Origin: an uncultured Alphaproteobacteria bacterium
GTDB taxonomy: Bacteria > Pseudomonadota > Alphaproteobacteria > RF32 > CAG-239
Length of the DNA: 64,000 nt
Direction of reading: 5' to 3'
NCBI GenBank assembly: GCA_910577095.1
Contig: CAJTLY010000003.1
Coordinates: forward strand, 4,033 to 68,032
Shown here piece by piece: positions 17,888 to 26,120 of the stretch. The stretch's first letter is position 1. The number at the start of each line of letters is the position of its first letter. A model generated the notes under the pieces. That model saw nothing but the letters and a program-made list of their open reading frames with translations. It searched no databases and was not told the origin of the DNA. A program made the translations under genes and the position numbers.

Positions 17888-18313
17888 ATGGAAACACAAT
17901 ATTACACCGTTGTTGAGAAGCAGGACTTTTTTGAAATTATCGAAAACAAATACGGCGAACTTGCTATTTTTATCGACGCCCGCGACGGCGCGCCGGTTAA
18001 CCCGGTGTTGGAATTTGACGGCAAACAGACCGCGCTGCTCAAACGCGACGGCCGGCTGGCGGTCCGTCTGGATAATATTGACGCCGAAACCAAAGGCCCG
18101 CTTGCCGAAGCCGAGTTTGTGATGATCGTCGAGTTGCAAGGCAAAATGGTCGAACGCGTTTATGCGGTTCCGGTCGACAATGTGGAAGAAATCGTGTTTA
18201 GAGGCCGTCAGACCCGCGCTGACGAACTGATCCTTGCCAAAAGCCGGGAAGACGTTATTAAAAGCTTTGGCGCCGTCAACTTCTGGACCGGCGGCAGTTC
18301 CGAGAAAAAATAA
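17888..18313 (+). CDS. Conserved-looking hypothetical protein upstream of PTS genes
   Basis: A 141-residue soluble acidic protein. AAGGA lies 7 bases before the ATG at 17888. The sequence alternates beta-like segments (LAIFIDARDGAPVNPVLEF, VMIVELQGKMVERVYAVPV) and ends with a charged helix and GGSSEKK. There is no P-loop, so it is not the short alphaproteobacterial HPr kinase that often occupies this position. It is divergent from the ABC exporter and 14 bases before the PTS EIIA gene, so it is probably cotranscribed with it. No family recognised. Confidence 0.75.
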   Translation: METQYYTVVEKQDFFEIIENKYGELAIFIDARDGAPVNPVLEFDGKQTALLKRDGRLAVRLDNIDAETKGPLAEAEFVMIVELQGKMVERVYAVPVDNVEEIVFRGRQTRADELILAKSREDVIKSFGAVNFWTGGSSEKK

Positions 18314-18327
18314 AGAAAAGGCATAAA

Positions 18328-18726
18328 ATGATAGGTTTGGTTTTAGTGACCCACGGCAATCTTGCCAACGAATTCGTTGCGGCAATGCAGCATGTGGTGG
18401 GTGCACAGGAAAATGTGGCTACGGTTTGTATCGGTCCCGATGACGATATGGAAAGTCGGCGTGAGGAAATCCTTTCCAAAGTCGGACAGGTGGATAAGGG
18501 TGCCGGTGCGATTGTTTTGACCGATATGTTCGGCGGCACGCCCTCCAACCTGGCTATTTCGATTATGGACAAAGCCAAGGTGGAAATTTTGGCCGGAGTC
18601 AATTTGCCGATGCTGATCAAAATTGCTTCGCTGCGCAAAGAGAAGTCTTTGAAAGAAACGGTTGTCGGTGCTCAGGAAGCCGGCAAAAAATACATTAATG
18701 TCGCTTCGCAAATTTTGGGTGTCTGA
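18328..18726 (+). CDS. PTS EIIA component, mannose family
   Basis: A 132-residue cytoplasmic phosphocarrier. The phosphorylated His lies in LVTHGNLANEF near residue 10. TDMFGGTPSNLA is the second family signature. In alphaproteobacteria such stand-alone EIIA-Man and HPr proteins form a regulatory PTS that does not transport sugar. It is followed after 4 bases by ptsH. No EIIB/EIIC permease, EI or HprK is in this window. Confidence 0.93.
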   Translation: MIGLVLVTHGNLANEFVAAMQHVVGAQENVATVCIGPDDDMESRREEILSKVGQVDKGAGAIVLTDMFGGTPSNLAISIMDKAKVEILAGVNLPMLIKIASLRKEKSLKETVVGAQEAGKKYINVASQILGV

Positions 18727-18730
18727 AACA

Positions 18731-19009
18731 ATGGGCGAAACCGAACTTTCCGTCGAGCTGGAAATTCAAAACCGAAAAGGGCTGCATGCCCGCGCCGCCG
18801 CCGCATTTGTCAAAGCGGTCGAAGATCTGGACGTTTGCATAGAAGTCGAACGGATCGGCCAAGTGGTTAACGGCTGCTCGATTATGGGACTGATGATGCT
18901 GGCTGCTTCCAAGGGAACGGTTATTACGGTCCGTGCCCGCGGCGTTGAGGCTGAACGGGCGATTAAAGATCTTACCAAACTGATAAACAATAAGTTTGGG
19001 GAAGAATAA
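18731..19009 (+). CDS. ptsH: Phosphocarrier protein HPr
   Basis: A 92-residue protein. The ATG at 18731 is just after the EIIA stop; an in-frame extension into EIIA is rejected. The active-site His lies in NRKGLHARAAAAF, with Ala where most HPr have Pro. The regulatory serine region reads NGCSIMGLMMLAA, so the HprK target Ser is kept. It accepts phosphate from EI and gives it to EIIA-Man. Partner of the preceding gene. Confidence 0.95.
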   Translation: MGETELSVELEIQNRKGLHARAAAAFVKAVEDLDVCIEVERIGQVVNGCSIMGLMMLAASKGTVITVRARGVEAERAIKDLTKLINNKFGEE

Positions 19010-19104
19010 TTTTGCCATCCCGACCCTTGTTTTTTAAGGGGCTGTTCTTAAATATAAAAATGACTGCGATGACTTTTGTTTTTAATTTAACAAGGAGTTT
19101 TGCT

Positions 19105-19200
19105 ATGAACAGTAAAGAAACCAAGAAATCTGCTCAGGAAGAATCTTCTTCTTCCAAACAGTCGAAAAAAAGCAGCGGCGGCTGCGGTTGCGGCAAATAA
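19105..19200 (+). CDS. 31-residue peptide ending GGCGCGK
   Basis: A short gene with a strong ribosome binding site (AAGGAG, 9 bases before the ATG) and a terminator 20 bases after its stop. The product is MNSKETKKSAQEESSSSK followed by a Ser/Lys stretch and the tail GGCGCGK: hydrophilic, disordered and Ser/Lys rich, with two cysteines at the end. Whether it binds metal, is modified or serves as a tag is unknown. It could end the PTS operon or have its own promoter in the 95 bases before it. Confidence 0.6.
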   Translation: MNSKETKKSAQEESSSSKQSKKSSGGCGCGK

Positions 19201-19220
19201 GCAGAAGTGACCGATTTGGA

Positions 19221-19249
19221 AAACCCCTCCCGAAAGGGAGGGGTTTTTT
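19221..19249 (+). terminator. Strong terminator after the small peptide gene
   Basis: AAACCCCTCCC / GGGAGGGGTTT with a GAAA tetraloop and a T run. It is nearly symmetric and could also serve the leftward autotransporter gene's opposite neighbour. Confidence 0.9.
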
Positions 19250-19268
19250 ACGGTCTCAATGAACGGAA

Positions 19269-22268
19269 TTACCAGGCATAACTGATGCCGGCGCCGAAAG
19301 AAAGAGCTTCGTAGTCGGTACCGAAGGTATAGTTGGTCCAGCCATGGGCAGACAGGCGTTCGTTAAGACTGTAGCGTCCGCCGAGTTCAACCCGTCCCAG
19401 GGTCGCGTCATCCATTGTGCCGGTTTTTTTCAGACCGCTGACAACCACGCGGTTGTCGCCGTTCAGAACCTGAACGACGCTCGGTTTGACATACAGTTTG
19501 GCGATGCCGTTTTCCGTCGGCATGTATTTTTCCAATTTGAGCCCGGCCGACAGTTCGGTCTCGCGGATGGTGTCGTAAGCCGCCGTTTTGCCGTAATTGT
19601 CACGGATATCGTCAAATTCGACCTGAGTATAGGCGATGCCGATGCTTGGCTCAAGTTTCAGGCTGTCATTGATGTCATACAGATAGCCGGCTTCGAGACT
19701 GCCGCCCAGTTCAATGCCGTCGCTGCTGCCGGTAACACCGTCTTTCGATTTTATGTCGGCTTGTTGCAAACCGCCGTAAACGGTTGCAAACGTCCAGAAA
19801 CGGCGATAGTCATAGCGATAATATAAACCGGCCATGTAACTGTCGATGTCAATGTCGGCGCCGATATAGGAAAAGAACTTGTCTCCGCTGCCGTCAAGTT
19901 CGTAGTCGCCCTGACGATAAGAAGCAAAAACGCCCAGTTTATGGTTGATGTTGCGTTGGACGTCAAAACCGGCTTCCAGCCCCCAAATGTCAACGTCGGT
20001 TTTGACCGGACTGTCAATGGTTGCGGTATGATAAGCCGGCGTCACCCAGATGTTGTTAAGCGGTTCGCCGTTCCATGCCTCGTCGTAAATTCCGCCGCAA
20101 CGTCCGACTGCAACTTTGTTGGCGGCAACTTTGTCGCGAATGTTGGCGACCATCGAACGGGTTTGTTCCAAAGATGCGGCCGACAGCCCCTGATAAGCAA
20201 TCACTTCGGGCGTAACTTCGGGTTTGGGATCAGGTTTCGGTTCCGGCTCCGGTTTCGGCTCCGGTTCGGGCAAATCAAACGGATCGTCAATGTCAACCGG
20301 ATCGGGTACAAAACCGATATAAACGTCGTCGTTTGGTTTGTCGGTGCCGATCAAATACCAATAACTTCCCGAAGTCTCGCCGCGATAATTGTAAGCGATG
20401 TCCCATTTGTAGGGGCTGCCGTAAACGCGGAACACACCGGGTTGCGCGCCTTCGTGATTGGTGTCGTTGGGCGCCTCAATGAACAATACGCTGGCATTGC
20501 GGTTGTCTTCGTTGGTCTTGTCATAAACCACTACCTGAGTGGCGCCTTCGATCTGACCCGTCAGGCTGATTTTGTCGGCAACCCATTCGCCGTTTTGTTT
20601 GCTGACGTCTATATGCAGCAGCGAATTGCCGCTGACGGTGTAGTTTTTGAGTCTGACGGTCTCAATATAATTGTTGTGAAGATAAAACTGAGAGTTGTCC
20701 AAGCTCAGGCTGGTGACCGGCGCCAGTTCAAAATCCGGTGTTTTGCCGTCGGTTTCAAAACCGGCGATAAACTGTCCGCGGCAAATGCCGTCAATGCAGC
20801 CGTCGTCATCTTTGTACGGGGCTTGGTTAAAGACCAGCATGGCGTTGTCGACCTCTACTTCTCCTGCGTTCATGATATAGTTGTTCATCATGAATTTTCC
20901 GGTTCCGTAACCGAGAATATTAAGGTTATAAATGTTTGCTTCTCCGGCGGGTGCGGCAAAGTTGTCGTTGAAGTAAAGGTTGCCGCCGTTATTGATGTCG
21001 AAAGTGAGCGTAACGTCGTTTTTGCTTTGAACGAAAAAGGCGTTGTAGATTTTGCCGCGTTTGTCCGAGGTATAGTTGCCGGTAAAATAGTTGTTCTGAC
21101 CGCCGGCAACAAATCTGGTGCTGTTTCCGATGTAAATGGCTCCGGCATAAGCGTTTCCGGACAAGCTTTTGGCGTAATTGCCGATAAAGTTCCCGGTAAC
21201 CGTGTTCAAACCGGTGAGGGCGTCGATGGCGCCGCCGCGTGCGGAATAGGACGAAACTACATAATTGCCGATAAAGTCGGCATGAATGTCAGGCGTAATG
21301 CCGTTTGCGGTGCTGTTTGAAATTGCGCCGCCGTAAGCAGAACTGTAGCTGTCGGCATGGTTGCCGATAAACGTGCCTTTGATCAGCGGAACTTCCGGAA
21401 TGTCGTCGTTTACCAGGTCGCCGTTTTCATACTTGGTGGTCGAAATGTAAATGGCACCGGCTCGGGCGGCGGAAGATCCGTTCGCATGATTGTTAATGAA
21501 AACGCCGTCGATGGTTCCGATAGTGCCGGAGTTGGTAACCGCACCGCCGAGAGCCGTCACTCCTTCGGCATAGTTGTTGATGAAATTGCCTTCAACGGTT
21601 TTGATGATCGCCGGCGTTATGGTAGAGATATTAACGATGGCACCGCCGGCGGCCTGATATTTAGGCTGAATACCGGTTACGGAATTGCCGATAAAATCTC
21701 CGCTGATTTTTTCAATCGTTCCACCTTTCAATCCGGCTTGCAGACCGCCGTTGGTAACTGCGCCGCCGAAAGCGTTCCAGTTGGTTGTTTGGGTTGCATT
21801 GTTAATGAAATCAGCCGTAATCACGCCGATTTTGCGATCTTGCGTATTATAAATTGCCGCCGGTTGCTGATAACTGTTGGCGGAGAGGTCGTGAAAATAA
21901 CCGATAACCGCTTTTCCCTCTTGGTCGGTGTTGATGCGGGAAAGTTCGGCCGCATCTGTGCTGCCGCCGTCGTAATTATACTGGATTTTATAGTAAACCG
22001 GAATAACGTTGTTGTCTTTGCCGACGTTGTAGGAGATAAAATCGTAATCGTCTGCTGTTCCCTGATTGAATTTGAGGCTGTAGGCGCTGTCAATCGGTGA
22101 GTAGTCTGTTGACGCCGCCGACAAGGCGTGACGCCGATCCAAGGTCGGCAAATAAGAGTTAAGATCATAAGCCTCCGCGGTCAGGGCCGGGACGAGGCAA
22201 GCCGCTGCAATTCCGAACACATAATAACGGCGGGGAAGGACAGCAACATAAGAGGAAGTTTTTTTCAT
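19269..22268 (-). CDS. Autotransporter (type V secretion) surface protein
   Basis: A 999-residue outer-membrane protein. The ATG at 22268 follows AAGGACT; an upstream in-frame start is weaker. The signal peptide spans about 1-39 (FGIAAACLVPALTAEA). The passenger (about 40-660) is built of repeated units of the type GAI-N-x-GTI-x-GxFIGN-A, which predict a parallel beta-helix. A Pro-rich EPEPKPEPEPKP linker near 680 is followed by a C-terminal barrel of roughly 270 residues with alternating strands, ending SFGAGISYAW with a terminal aromatic as in autotransporters. No protease triad is evident. Probable adhesin or surface layer; the ligand is unknown. Confidence 0.9.
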   Translation of the reverse strand: MKKTSSYVAVLPRRYYVFGIAAACLVPALTAEAYDLNSYLPTLDRRHALSAASTDYSPIDSAYSLKFNQGTADDYDFISYNVGKDNNVIPVYYKIQYNYDGGSTDAAELSRINTDQEGKAVIGYFHDLSANSYQQPAAIYNTQDRKIGVITADFINNATQTTNWNAFGGAVTNGGLQAGLKGGTIEKISGDFIGNSVTGIQPKYQAAGGAIVNISTITPAIIKTVEGNFINNYAEGVTALGGAVTNSGTIGTIDGVFINNHANGSSAARAGAIYISTTKYENGDLVNDDIPEVPLIKGTFIGNHADSYSSAYGGAISNSTANGITPDIHADFIGNYVVSSYSARGGAIDALTGLNTVTGNFIGNYAKSLSGNAYAGAIYIGNSTRFVAGGQNNYFTGNYTSDKRGKIYNAFFVQSKNDVTLTFDINNGGNLYFNDNFAAPAGEANIYNLNILGYGTGKFMMNNYIMNAGEVEVDNAMLVFNQAPYKDDDGCIDGICRGQFIAGFETDGKTPDFELAPVTSLSLDNSQFYLHNNYIETVRLKNYTVSGNSLLHIDVSKQNGEWVADKISLTGQIEGATQVVVYDKTNEDNRNASVLFIEAPNDTNHEGAQPGVFRVYGSPYKWDIAYNYRGETSGSYWYLIGTDKPNDDVYIGFVPDPVDIDDPFDLPEPEPKPEPEPKPDPKPEVTPEVIAYQGLSAASLEQTRSMVANIRDKVAANKVAVGRCGGIYDEAWNGEPLNNIWVTPAYHTATIDSPVKTDVDIWGLEAGFDVQRNINHKLGVFASYRQGDYELDGSGDKFFSYIGADIDIDSYMAGLYYRYDYRRFWTFATVYGGLQQADIKSKDGVTGSSDGIELGGSLEAGYLYDINDSLKLEPSIGIAYTQVEFDDIRDNYGKTAAYDTIRETELSAGLKLEKYMPTENGIAKLYVKPSVVQVLNGDNRVVVSGLKKTGTMDDATLGRVELGGRYSLNERLSAHGWTNYTFGTDYEALSFGAGISYAW

Positions 22269-22354
22269 TCGATTAGTCCTTTTGCGTAGAAATGTTTTCT
22301 TACACAAAAGAAGCTCTGAATAGCTGACCGGCAGAAAACATTCTTTTTTATAAT

Positions 22355-22375
22355 GGATAAATAGTATAGTTATCC
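22355..22375. promoter_or_regulatory. Dyad in the autotransporter promoter region
   Basis: GGATAA and TTATCC flank nine bases, overlapping a possible -10 (TACTAT on the minus strand, 17 bases from TTGATT). It may be an operator controlling the autotransporter. Confidence 0.3.
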
Positions 22376-22445
22376 TTATAAAAAATCAAGGTTTTTGTTT
22401 GCAGACATCGATTCCCGAAAGTAAAAAAACGGATTTGTAATGCGG

Positions 22446-23192
22446 CTAAAAATCGGGAAAACCGATGCGGCCGACAATCGGAAGTTTTATCGCCGGAGGA
22501 TATAAGTCAAGCCCGAACGAAAGCCCGAGAATGCCCAGTTCGATTCCTTCTTTGAGGCCGACCGTCAGCGACACCGCACCGAGGATTGAAACCTGATAGC
22601 CGGTTCCGCTCGGAGTCGGGGCATGAAAAACGGTATAGCCGAGGAAGTCTTTGCCGATCGCCGTCGGCGGCAGTTCGACCGTCAGTTCGGGAACCCGACG
22701 CAGAATATAAGCGACAAAAGAATTGCTGTTGGGACCCGGCCAAAGTTTGTACCGGTCGGCATACGGATAGGCGGCGGCGGCTTTTTCAATGGCCGGAATC
22801 GCCTTTTCGGCGGCTTCGCCGGTCAGGCTTTGCAAAAGCCGGGGACGGTTTCCGTACCAGTAACGGTCGGGCAGGTCCCTTTCAATCGAAACCGCGCCTT
22901 GTCCGCTGCGCAAGTTCCATGCCGTTACCTGATAGACCGTATAAAAATTTTGATTTCTCTTCTTGACCGCAATCCACGGATGCACTGCAAAATAACCGCG
23001 CCAGTTATAAGTGCGGGCCGTGTATACCTGAACCACCGCCTGTTTTTCCAGCCGCGGATTCGGAGCTATGCCGGCGCTGCTGCGGTTGGCGGTGCGCCAG
23101 TCGACATAATTGTATTTGGCGTCATAAACCACAAACAAAGCGACACCGGCCAAGATTGCCAGAAAAATATAAGCGGGATTTAGTCTGATCAT
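22446..23192 (-). CDS. DUF3750 family protein
   Basis: A 248-residue protein with an N-terminal helix (about 6-24) that anchors it or serves as a signal. The family pattern is clear: DWRTANRSSAG, a stretch reading YTARTYNWRGYFAVHPW, DRYWYGNRPRLLQSL, YPYADRYKLWPGPNSNSF, LPPTAIGKDFLGY and a closing LPIVGRIGF. The function of the family is unknown; the His/Trp/Asn-rich core hints at an enzyme. The start ATG overlaps the recF stop (ATGA), so it is translated by coupling. An in-frame TTG two codons earlier is less likely. Confidence 0.88.
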   Translation of the reverse strand: MIRLNPAYIFLAILAGVALFVVYDAKYNYVDWRTANRSSAGIAPNPRLEKQAVVQVYTARTYNWRGYFAVHPWIAVKKRNQNFYTVYQVTAWNLRSGQGAVSIERDLPDRYWYGNRPRLLQSLTGEAAEKAIPAIEKAAAAYPYADRYKLWPGPNSNSFVAYILRRVPELTVELPPTAIGKDFLGYTVFHAPTPSGTGYQVSILGAVSLTVGLKEGIELGILGLSFGLDLYPPAIKLPIVGRIGFPDF

Positions 23193-24409
23193 TTGCAAAT
23201 AACCGTATTGTTTTTAATCTCCCAGAATTCTGCTTCGTCCCCCAAGGAAGTAAACAGTTCGGGGTTGGTTGCGGTAATCCACGCCTGAAGGTCCAGTTCG
23301 CGGATTTTGGACAGCAGGGCTTCGCGTTTGCCGTCGTCAAGATGAGCCGCCACTTCGTCCAGCAGCAGTACCGGTGCAAAGCCCTGGCTGAGAATTTGGC
23401 ATTTGGTTTGTGCCAAAATAATGCTGATGAGAAGCGATTTCTGTTCTCCGGTTGAACATAATTCGGCCGGCATTCTTTTCTTTTTGTAATAAACTTTGAA
23501 ATCGCTGCGGTTAACGCCGTCGACGCTGTCATTGTAAAGAATGTTTTTGCGTTCGTTTGCCAGTTTGTGACAATAATAGTCTTCCACTTCAATTGCCGGC
23601 AAAGTGTCCAGCATTTGTTCTATTGTTCCGTCGAGTTCAAGCTGAACGTCGGGAAAAATGTCGTCGGGCGCGCTTTCGATAAAACGGTTGAGCCGTGCAA
23701 TCTGTTCGCGCCGGGCGGCGGCAATTGCGACGCCGAGTGCGGACATGCTTTCTTCAAGGCTGCTCAGCCAGTTGACGTCGGCATGACCGTTGGAACTTTT
23801 GATCAATTGGTACCATTGTTTATACAGATGCTCAAAGGAGGAGGTTCTTTTGGCGTGTTCAACGTCAAAAGCATATACCAGCCGGTCGAGAAAACTCCGC
23901 CGCGGCTGCGAACCGCCGCGAAACAACCGGTCCATTTGCGGTGTCAGCCAGATGGCGGAAATGTATTGGCCGAGTTCCGTCTGTGAAGCGCCTTTCTGGC
24001 CGTTGATTTTGACAATGCGGCGATCAAAGCTGCGACTTTCTTCTTCGTTTTCGCGCAGGCTTTTTTCCACCGCGGTGCCGATCTCAAATTCCTCGCCGTT
24101 TTTGGCAACCGTCGCCGAAACCGCCCAACTGGTATTGCCCGGCATATACTGTTCGTCAATCACCGCCGGCGTAAAACGCTTAATGTCGGCCAAACGGGCG
24201 CTGCGCAGACCGCGACCCGGGGTCAAAAAAGAAACCGCTTCGAGAATGTTGGTTTTGCCGCTGCCGTTTTCTCCGGTAATGATAATCGGCCGCAATCCGG
24301 GATTCATTCTCAGAAAAGCGTAGTTTCTGAAATCGGTTAAAGTCAGGCGGGTAACGCCTGACTTTAAGGAAACGACTTCTTTGATGTCTTTGGCCAGACT
24401 GTCCAACAA
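23189..24409 (-). CDS. recF: DNA replication and repair protein RecF
   Basis: A 406-residue SMC-like ATPase that binds single- and double-strand DNA junctions and helps load RecA with RecOR. It has Walker A ITGENGSGKTN near residue 45, a signature-like STGEQKSLLISI and Walker B PVLLLDEVAAHLD. The length is slightly above the usual 360-380. Its start immediately follows the dnaN stop, in the normal dnaN-recF order. gyrB, often next, lies elsewhere (9552). Confidence 0.95.
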   Translation of the reverse strand: MLDSLAKDIKEVVSLKSGVTRLTLTDFRNYAFLRMNPGLRPIIITGENGSGKTNILEAVSFLTPGRGLRSARLADIKRFTPAVIDEQYMPGNTSWAVSATVAKNGEEFEIGTAVEKSLRENEEESRSFDRRIVKINGQKGASQTELGQYISAIWLTPQMDRLFRGGSQPRRSFLDRLVYAFDVEHAKRTSSFEHLYKQWYQLIKSSNGHADVNWLSSLEESMSALGVAIAAARREQIARLNRFIESAPDDIFPDVQLELDGTIEQMLDTLPAIEVEDYYCHKLANERKNILYNDSVDGVNRSDFKVYYKKKRMPAELCSTGEQKSLLISIILAQTKCQILSQGFAPVLLLDEVAAHLDDGKREALLSKIRELDLQAWITATNPELFTSLGDEAEFWEIKNNTVICK

Positions 24410-25528
24410 TTATACCCTCATCGGCATTAAAACATAAATCGCACTGGCGTCGGAAGTGTCGTGAATGACCGACGGCGACGAAGCGTCGGAAAAACTGATT
24501 TGAACGTTTTCTCCCTTAATTTCGGCCAGTATATCTAAAAGATACCTGAAATTGTAGCCGATTTCAAGCGATTCGTTGTCATATTTGGCTTCCAGTTCTT
24601 CCCAGGCGCTGCCGAGGTCGGGGCTGGAGGTGGTAATGACGATTTTGGCGTCGCCGGTGATCATCTTGATGGCGCGGGTTCTTTCCGCAACCACCGAAAC
24701 ACGATCGACGGCGTTGGCCAGTTCTTTGACCTTGACTTCCATCAGTTTGTCATTGTCGGTCGGAATAACCCGTTCATAATCGGGATAGGTGCCGTCGATC
24801 AGCTTTGAAGTCAGGGTCACTTCTTCCAGCGTAAAACGAACTTTGTTGTCGGAAAGGGCAATTTCGATGTTTTCCGCTTTGGTGTCGTCTAAAAGCTTGC
24901 GCACTTCGCTGATGGTCTTGCGCGGGATAATGACGCCGGCAATCTTTTCGGCACCCTGCGGCAGCGGCGATTCGACACAGGCGAGACGGTGCCCGTCGGT
25001 GGCCACCACGCGCAGCACCTTGGCGGCACCTTCATTTTTGGCGTGAACATACAAACCGTTCAGATAATAGCGAGTCTCTTCGGTCGAAACCGCAAACTGA
25101 GTGCGGTCGATCACGTCTTTCAGTTCTTCGCGCGCGATGCTGAAATTAACCGGCAGTTTGTCACCGGAAATGACCGGAAAGTCTTCAACCCCGATTGTCG
25201 ACAAAGCGAATTTTGACCGTCCGGAAGCAATGCTGAGCTGTCCTTTGTCATCGGGAAAAGTGATTTCCACTTCGGATCCGTCGGCGAGTTTGCGCACGAT
25301 ATCGTACAGCATATGTGCCGGTGCGGTGGTGGCGCCGGTTTCCGTGATTTTGGCGTCGACAATTTCGGTAATTTCGGTGTCCATATCGGTTGCCTTAAAG
25401 CTGATACCGTCGCCGAGGGCTTCGATTCGCACGTTGGAAAGCACCGGAATGGTGTTTCTTTTTTCGACAATGCTCTGGACATGGTTGAGGGTTTTTAACA
25501 AAATTGCGCGTTCAATAACAAATTTCAT
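24410..25528 (-). CDS. dnaN: DNA polymerase III sliding clamp (beta)
   Basis: A 372-residue ring-forming clamp that tethers DNA polymerase III. The ATG at 25528 (MKFVIERAILLKTLNHVQ) has GGAA 8 bases before it; the frame extends 9 codons upstream without support. RNTIPVLSNVRIEA, VFYLNGLY-type and ATDGHRLA signatures mark the three repeats, and the end is VLMPMRV. It lies between a Nudix gene and recF. Confidence 0.96.
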   Translation of the reverse strand: MKFVIERAILLKTLNHVQSIVEKRNTIPVLSNVRIEALGDGISFKATDMDTEITEIVDAKITETGATTAPAHMLYDIVRKLADGSEVEITFPDDKGQLSIASGRSKFALSTIGVEDFPVISGDKLPVNFSIAREELKDVIDRTQFAVSTEETRYYLNGLYVHAKNEGAAKVLRVVATDGHRLACVESPLPQGAEKIAGVIIPRKTISEVRKLLDDTKAENIEIALSDNKVRFTLEEVTLTSKLIDGTYPDYERVIPTDNDKLMEVKVKELANAVDRVSVVAERTRAIKMITGDAKIVITTSSPDLGSAWEELEAKYDNESLEIGYNFRYLLDILAEIKGENVQISFSDASSPSVIHDTSDASAIYVLMPMRV

Positions 25529-25651
25529 GGTCTTATTCCGAATAAATTGTTTCAACTAAAAGACGACTGCCTTTTTTACTGCAAAAAATGATAACATAAT
25601 ATTGCCAAAGCAAAAATGAAAAAGACGAGTCGTCAACAGATTTTTTGACTT

Positions 25652-26074
25652 TTAAATCAAAGTTTCGGGCGGATGTTTTTTGAAAAAATTTTGAACCGGA
25701 AGAAACAGGTTTTCCGGCAGCGCGGAAAGATCAAACCACTGCCATTCCTCAAATTTGTCCGGCTCTTTCAGTTGCGGCGTGCCTTTAAAGCCGCCGGCCC
25801 TCATCATAACGGTAACATAATGACGGTCCGATTCGGCAAAAAAATCGTTGGTTATTCCGACAACCCGCAAACTTTGCGTTTGCAACGCCAGTCCCGTTTC
25901 TTCCAGGGTTTCGCGGATTGCTGCCTGTTCAAAGCTTTCGCCGAATTCGAGATGACCGCCGGGCGGACACCAGGTTCCTTTGCCGTGAGATGATTTGCGC
26001 CGGCCCAGCAACAACCGTCCCCGCGGATCAAAAATCAATGTGCCAACGCCGACTTTGACAGTATGTTGATTCAT
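25652..26074 (-). CDS. Nudix hydrolase (MutT/NUDT15-like)
   Basis: A 140-residue nucleotide hydrolase. The Nudix box spans GGHLEFGESFEQAAIRETLE and ends ETGL, with all metal-binding Glu residues. The family member type (GTLIFDPRGRLLLGRRK, GTWCPPGGHLE) resembles NUDT15/MutT sanitising enzymes that remove oxidised or modified dNTPs. It is inserted between dnaA and dnaN, which are usually adjacent in alphaproteobacteria, on the same strand. 123 bases separate it from dnaN. Confidence 0.9.
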   Translation of the reverse strand: MNQHTVKVGVGTLIFDPRGRLLLGRRKSSHGKGTWCPPGGHLEFGESFEQAAIRETLEETGLALQTQSLRVVGITNDFFAESDRHYVTVMMRAGGFKGTPQLKEPDKFEEWQWFDLSALPENLFLPVQNFFKKHPPETLI

Positions 26075-26120
26075 GTTTAAGGCTTTCTGTTTTTGGCGGT
26101 TGCTGTAAACCGGTTGCCGC

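Noticed and set aside
17807..18406. 200-codon N-terminal extension of the ABC exporter
   Set aside because: It runs opposite the 141-residue gene, lacks a family match, and the exporter begins normally at 17806.
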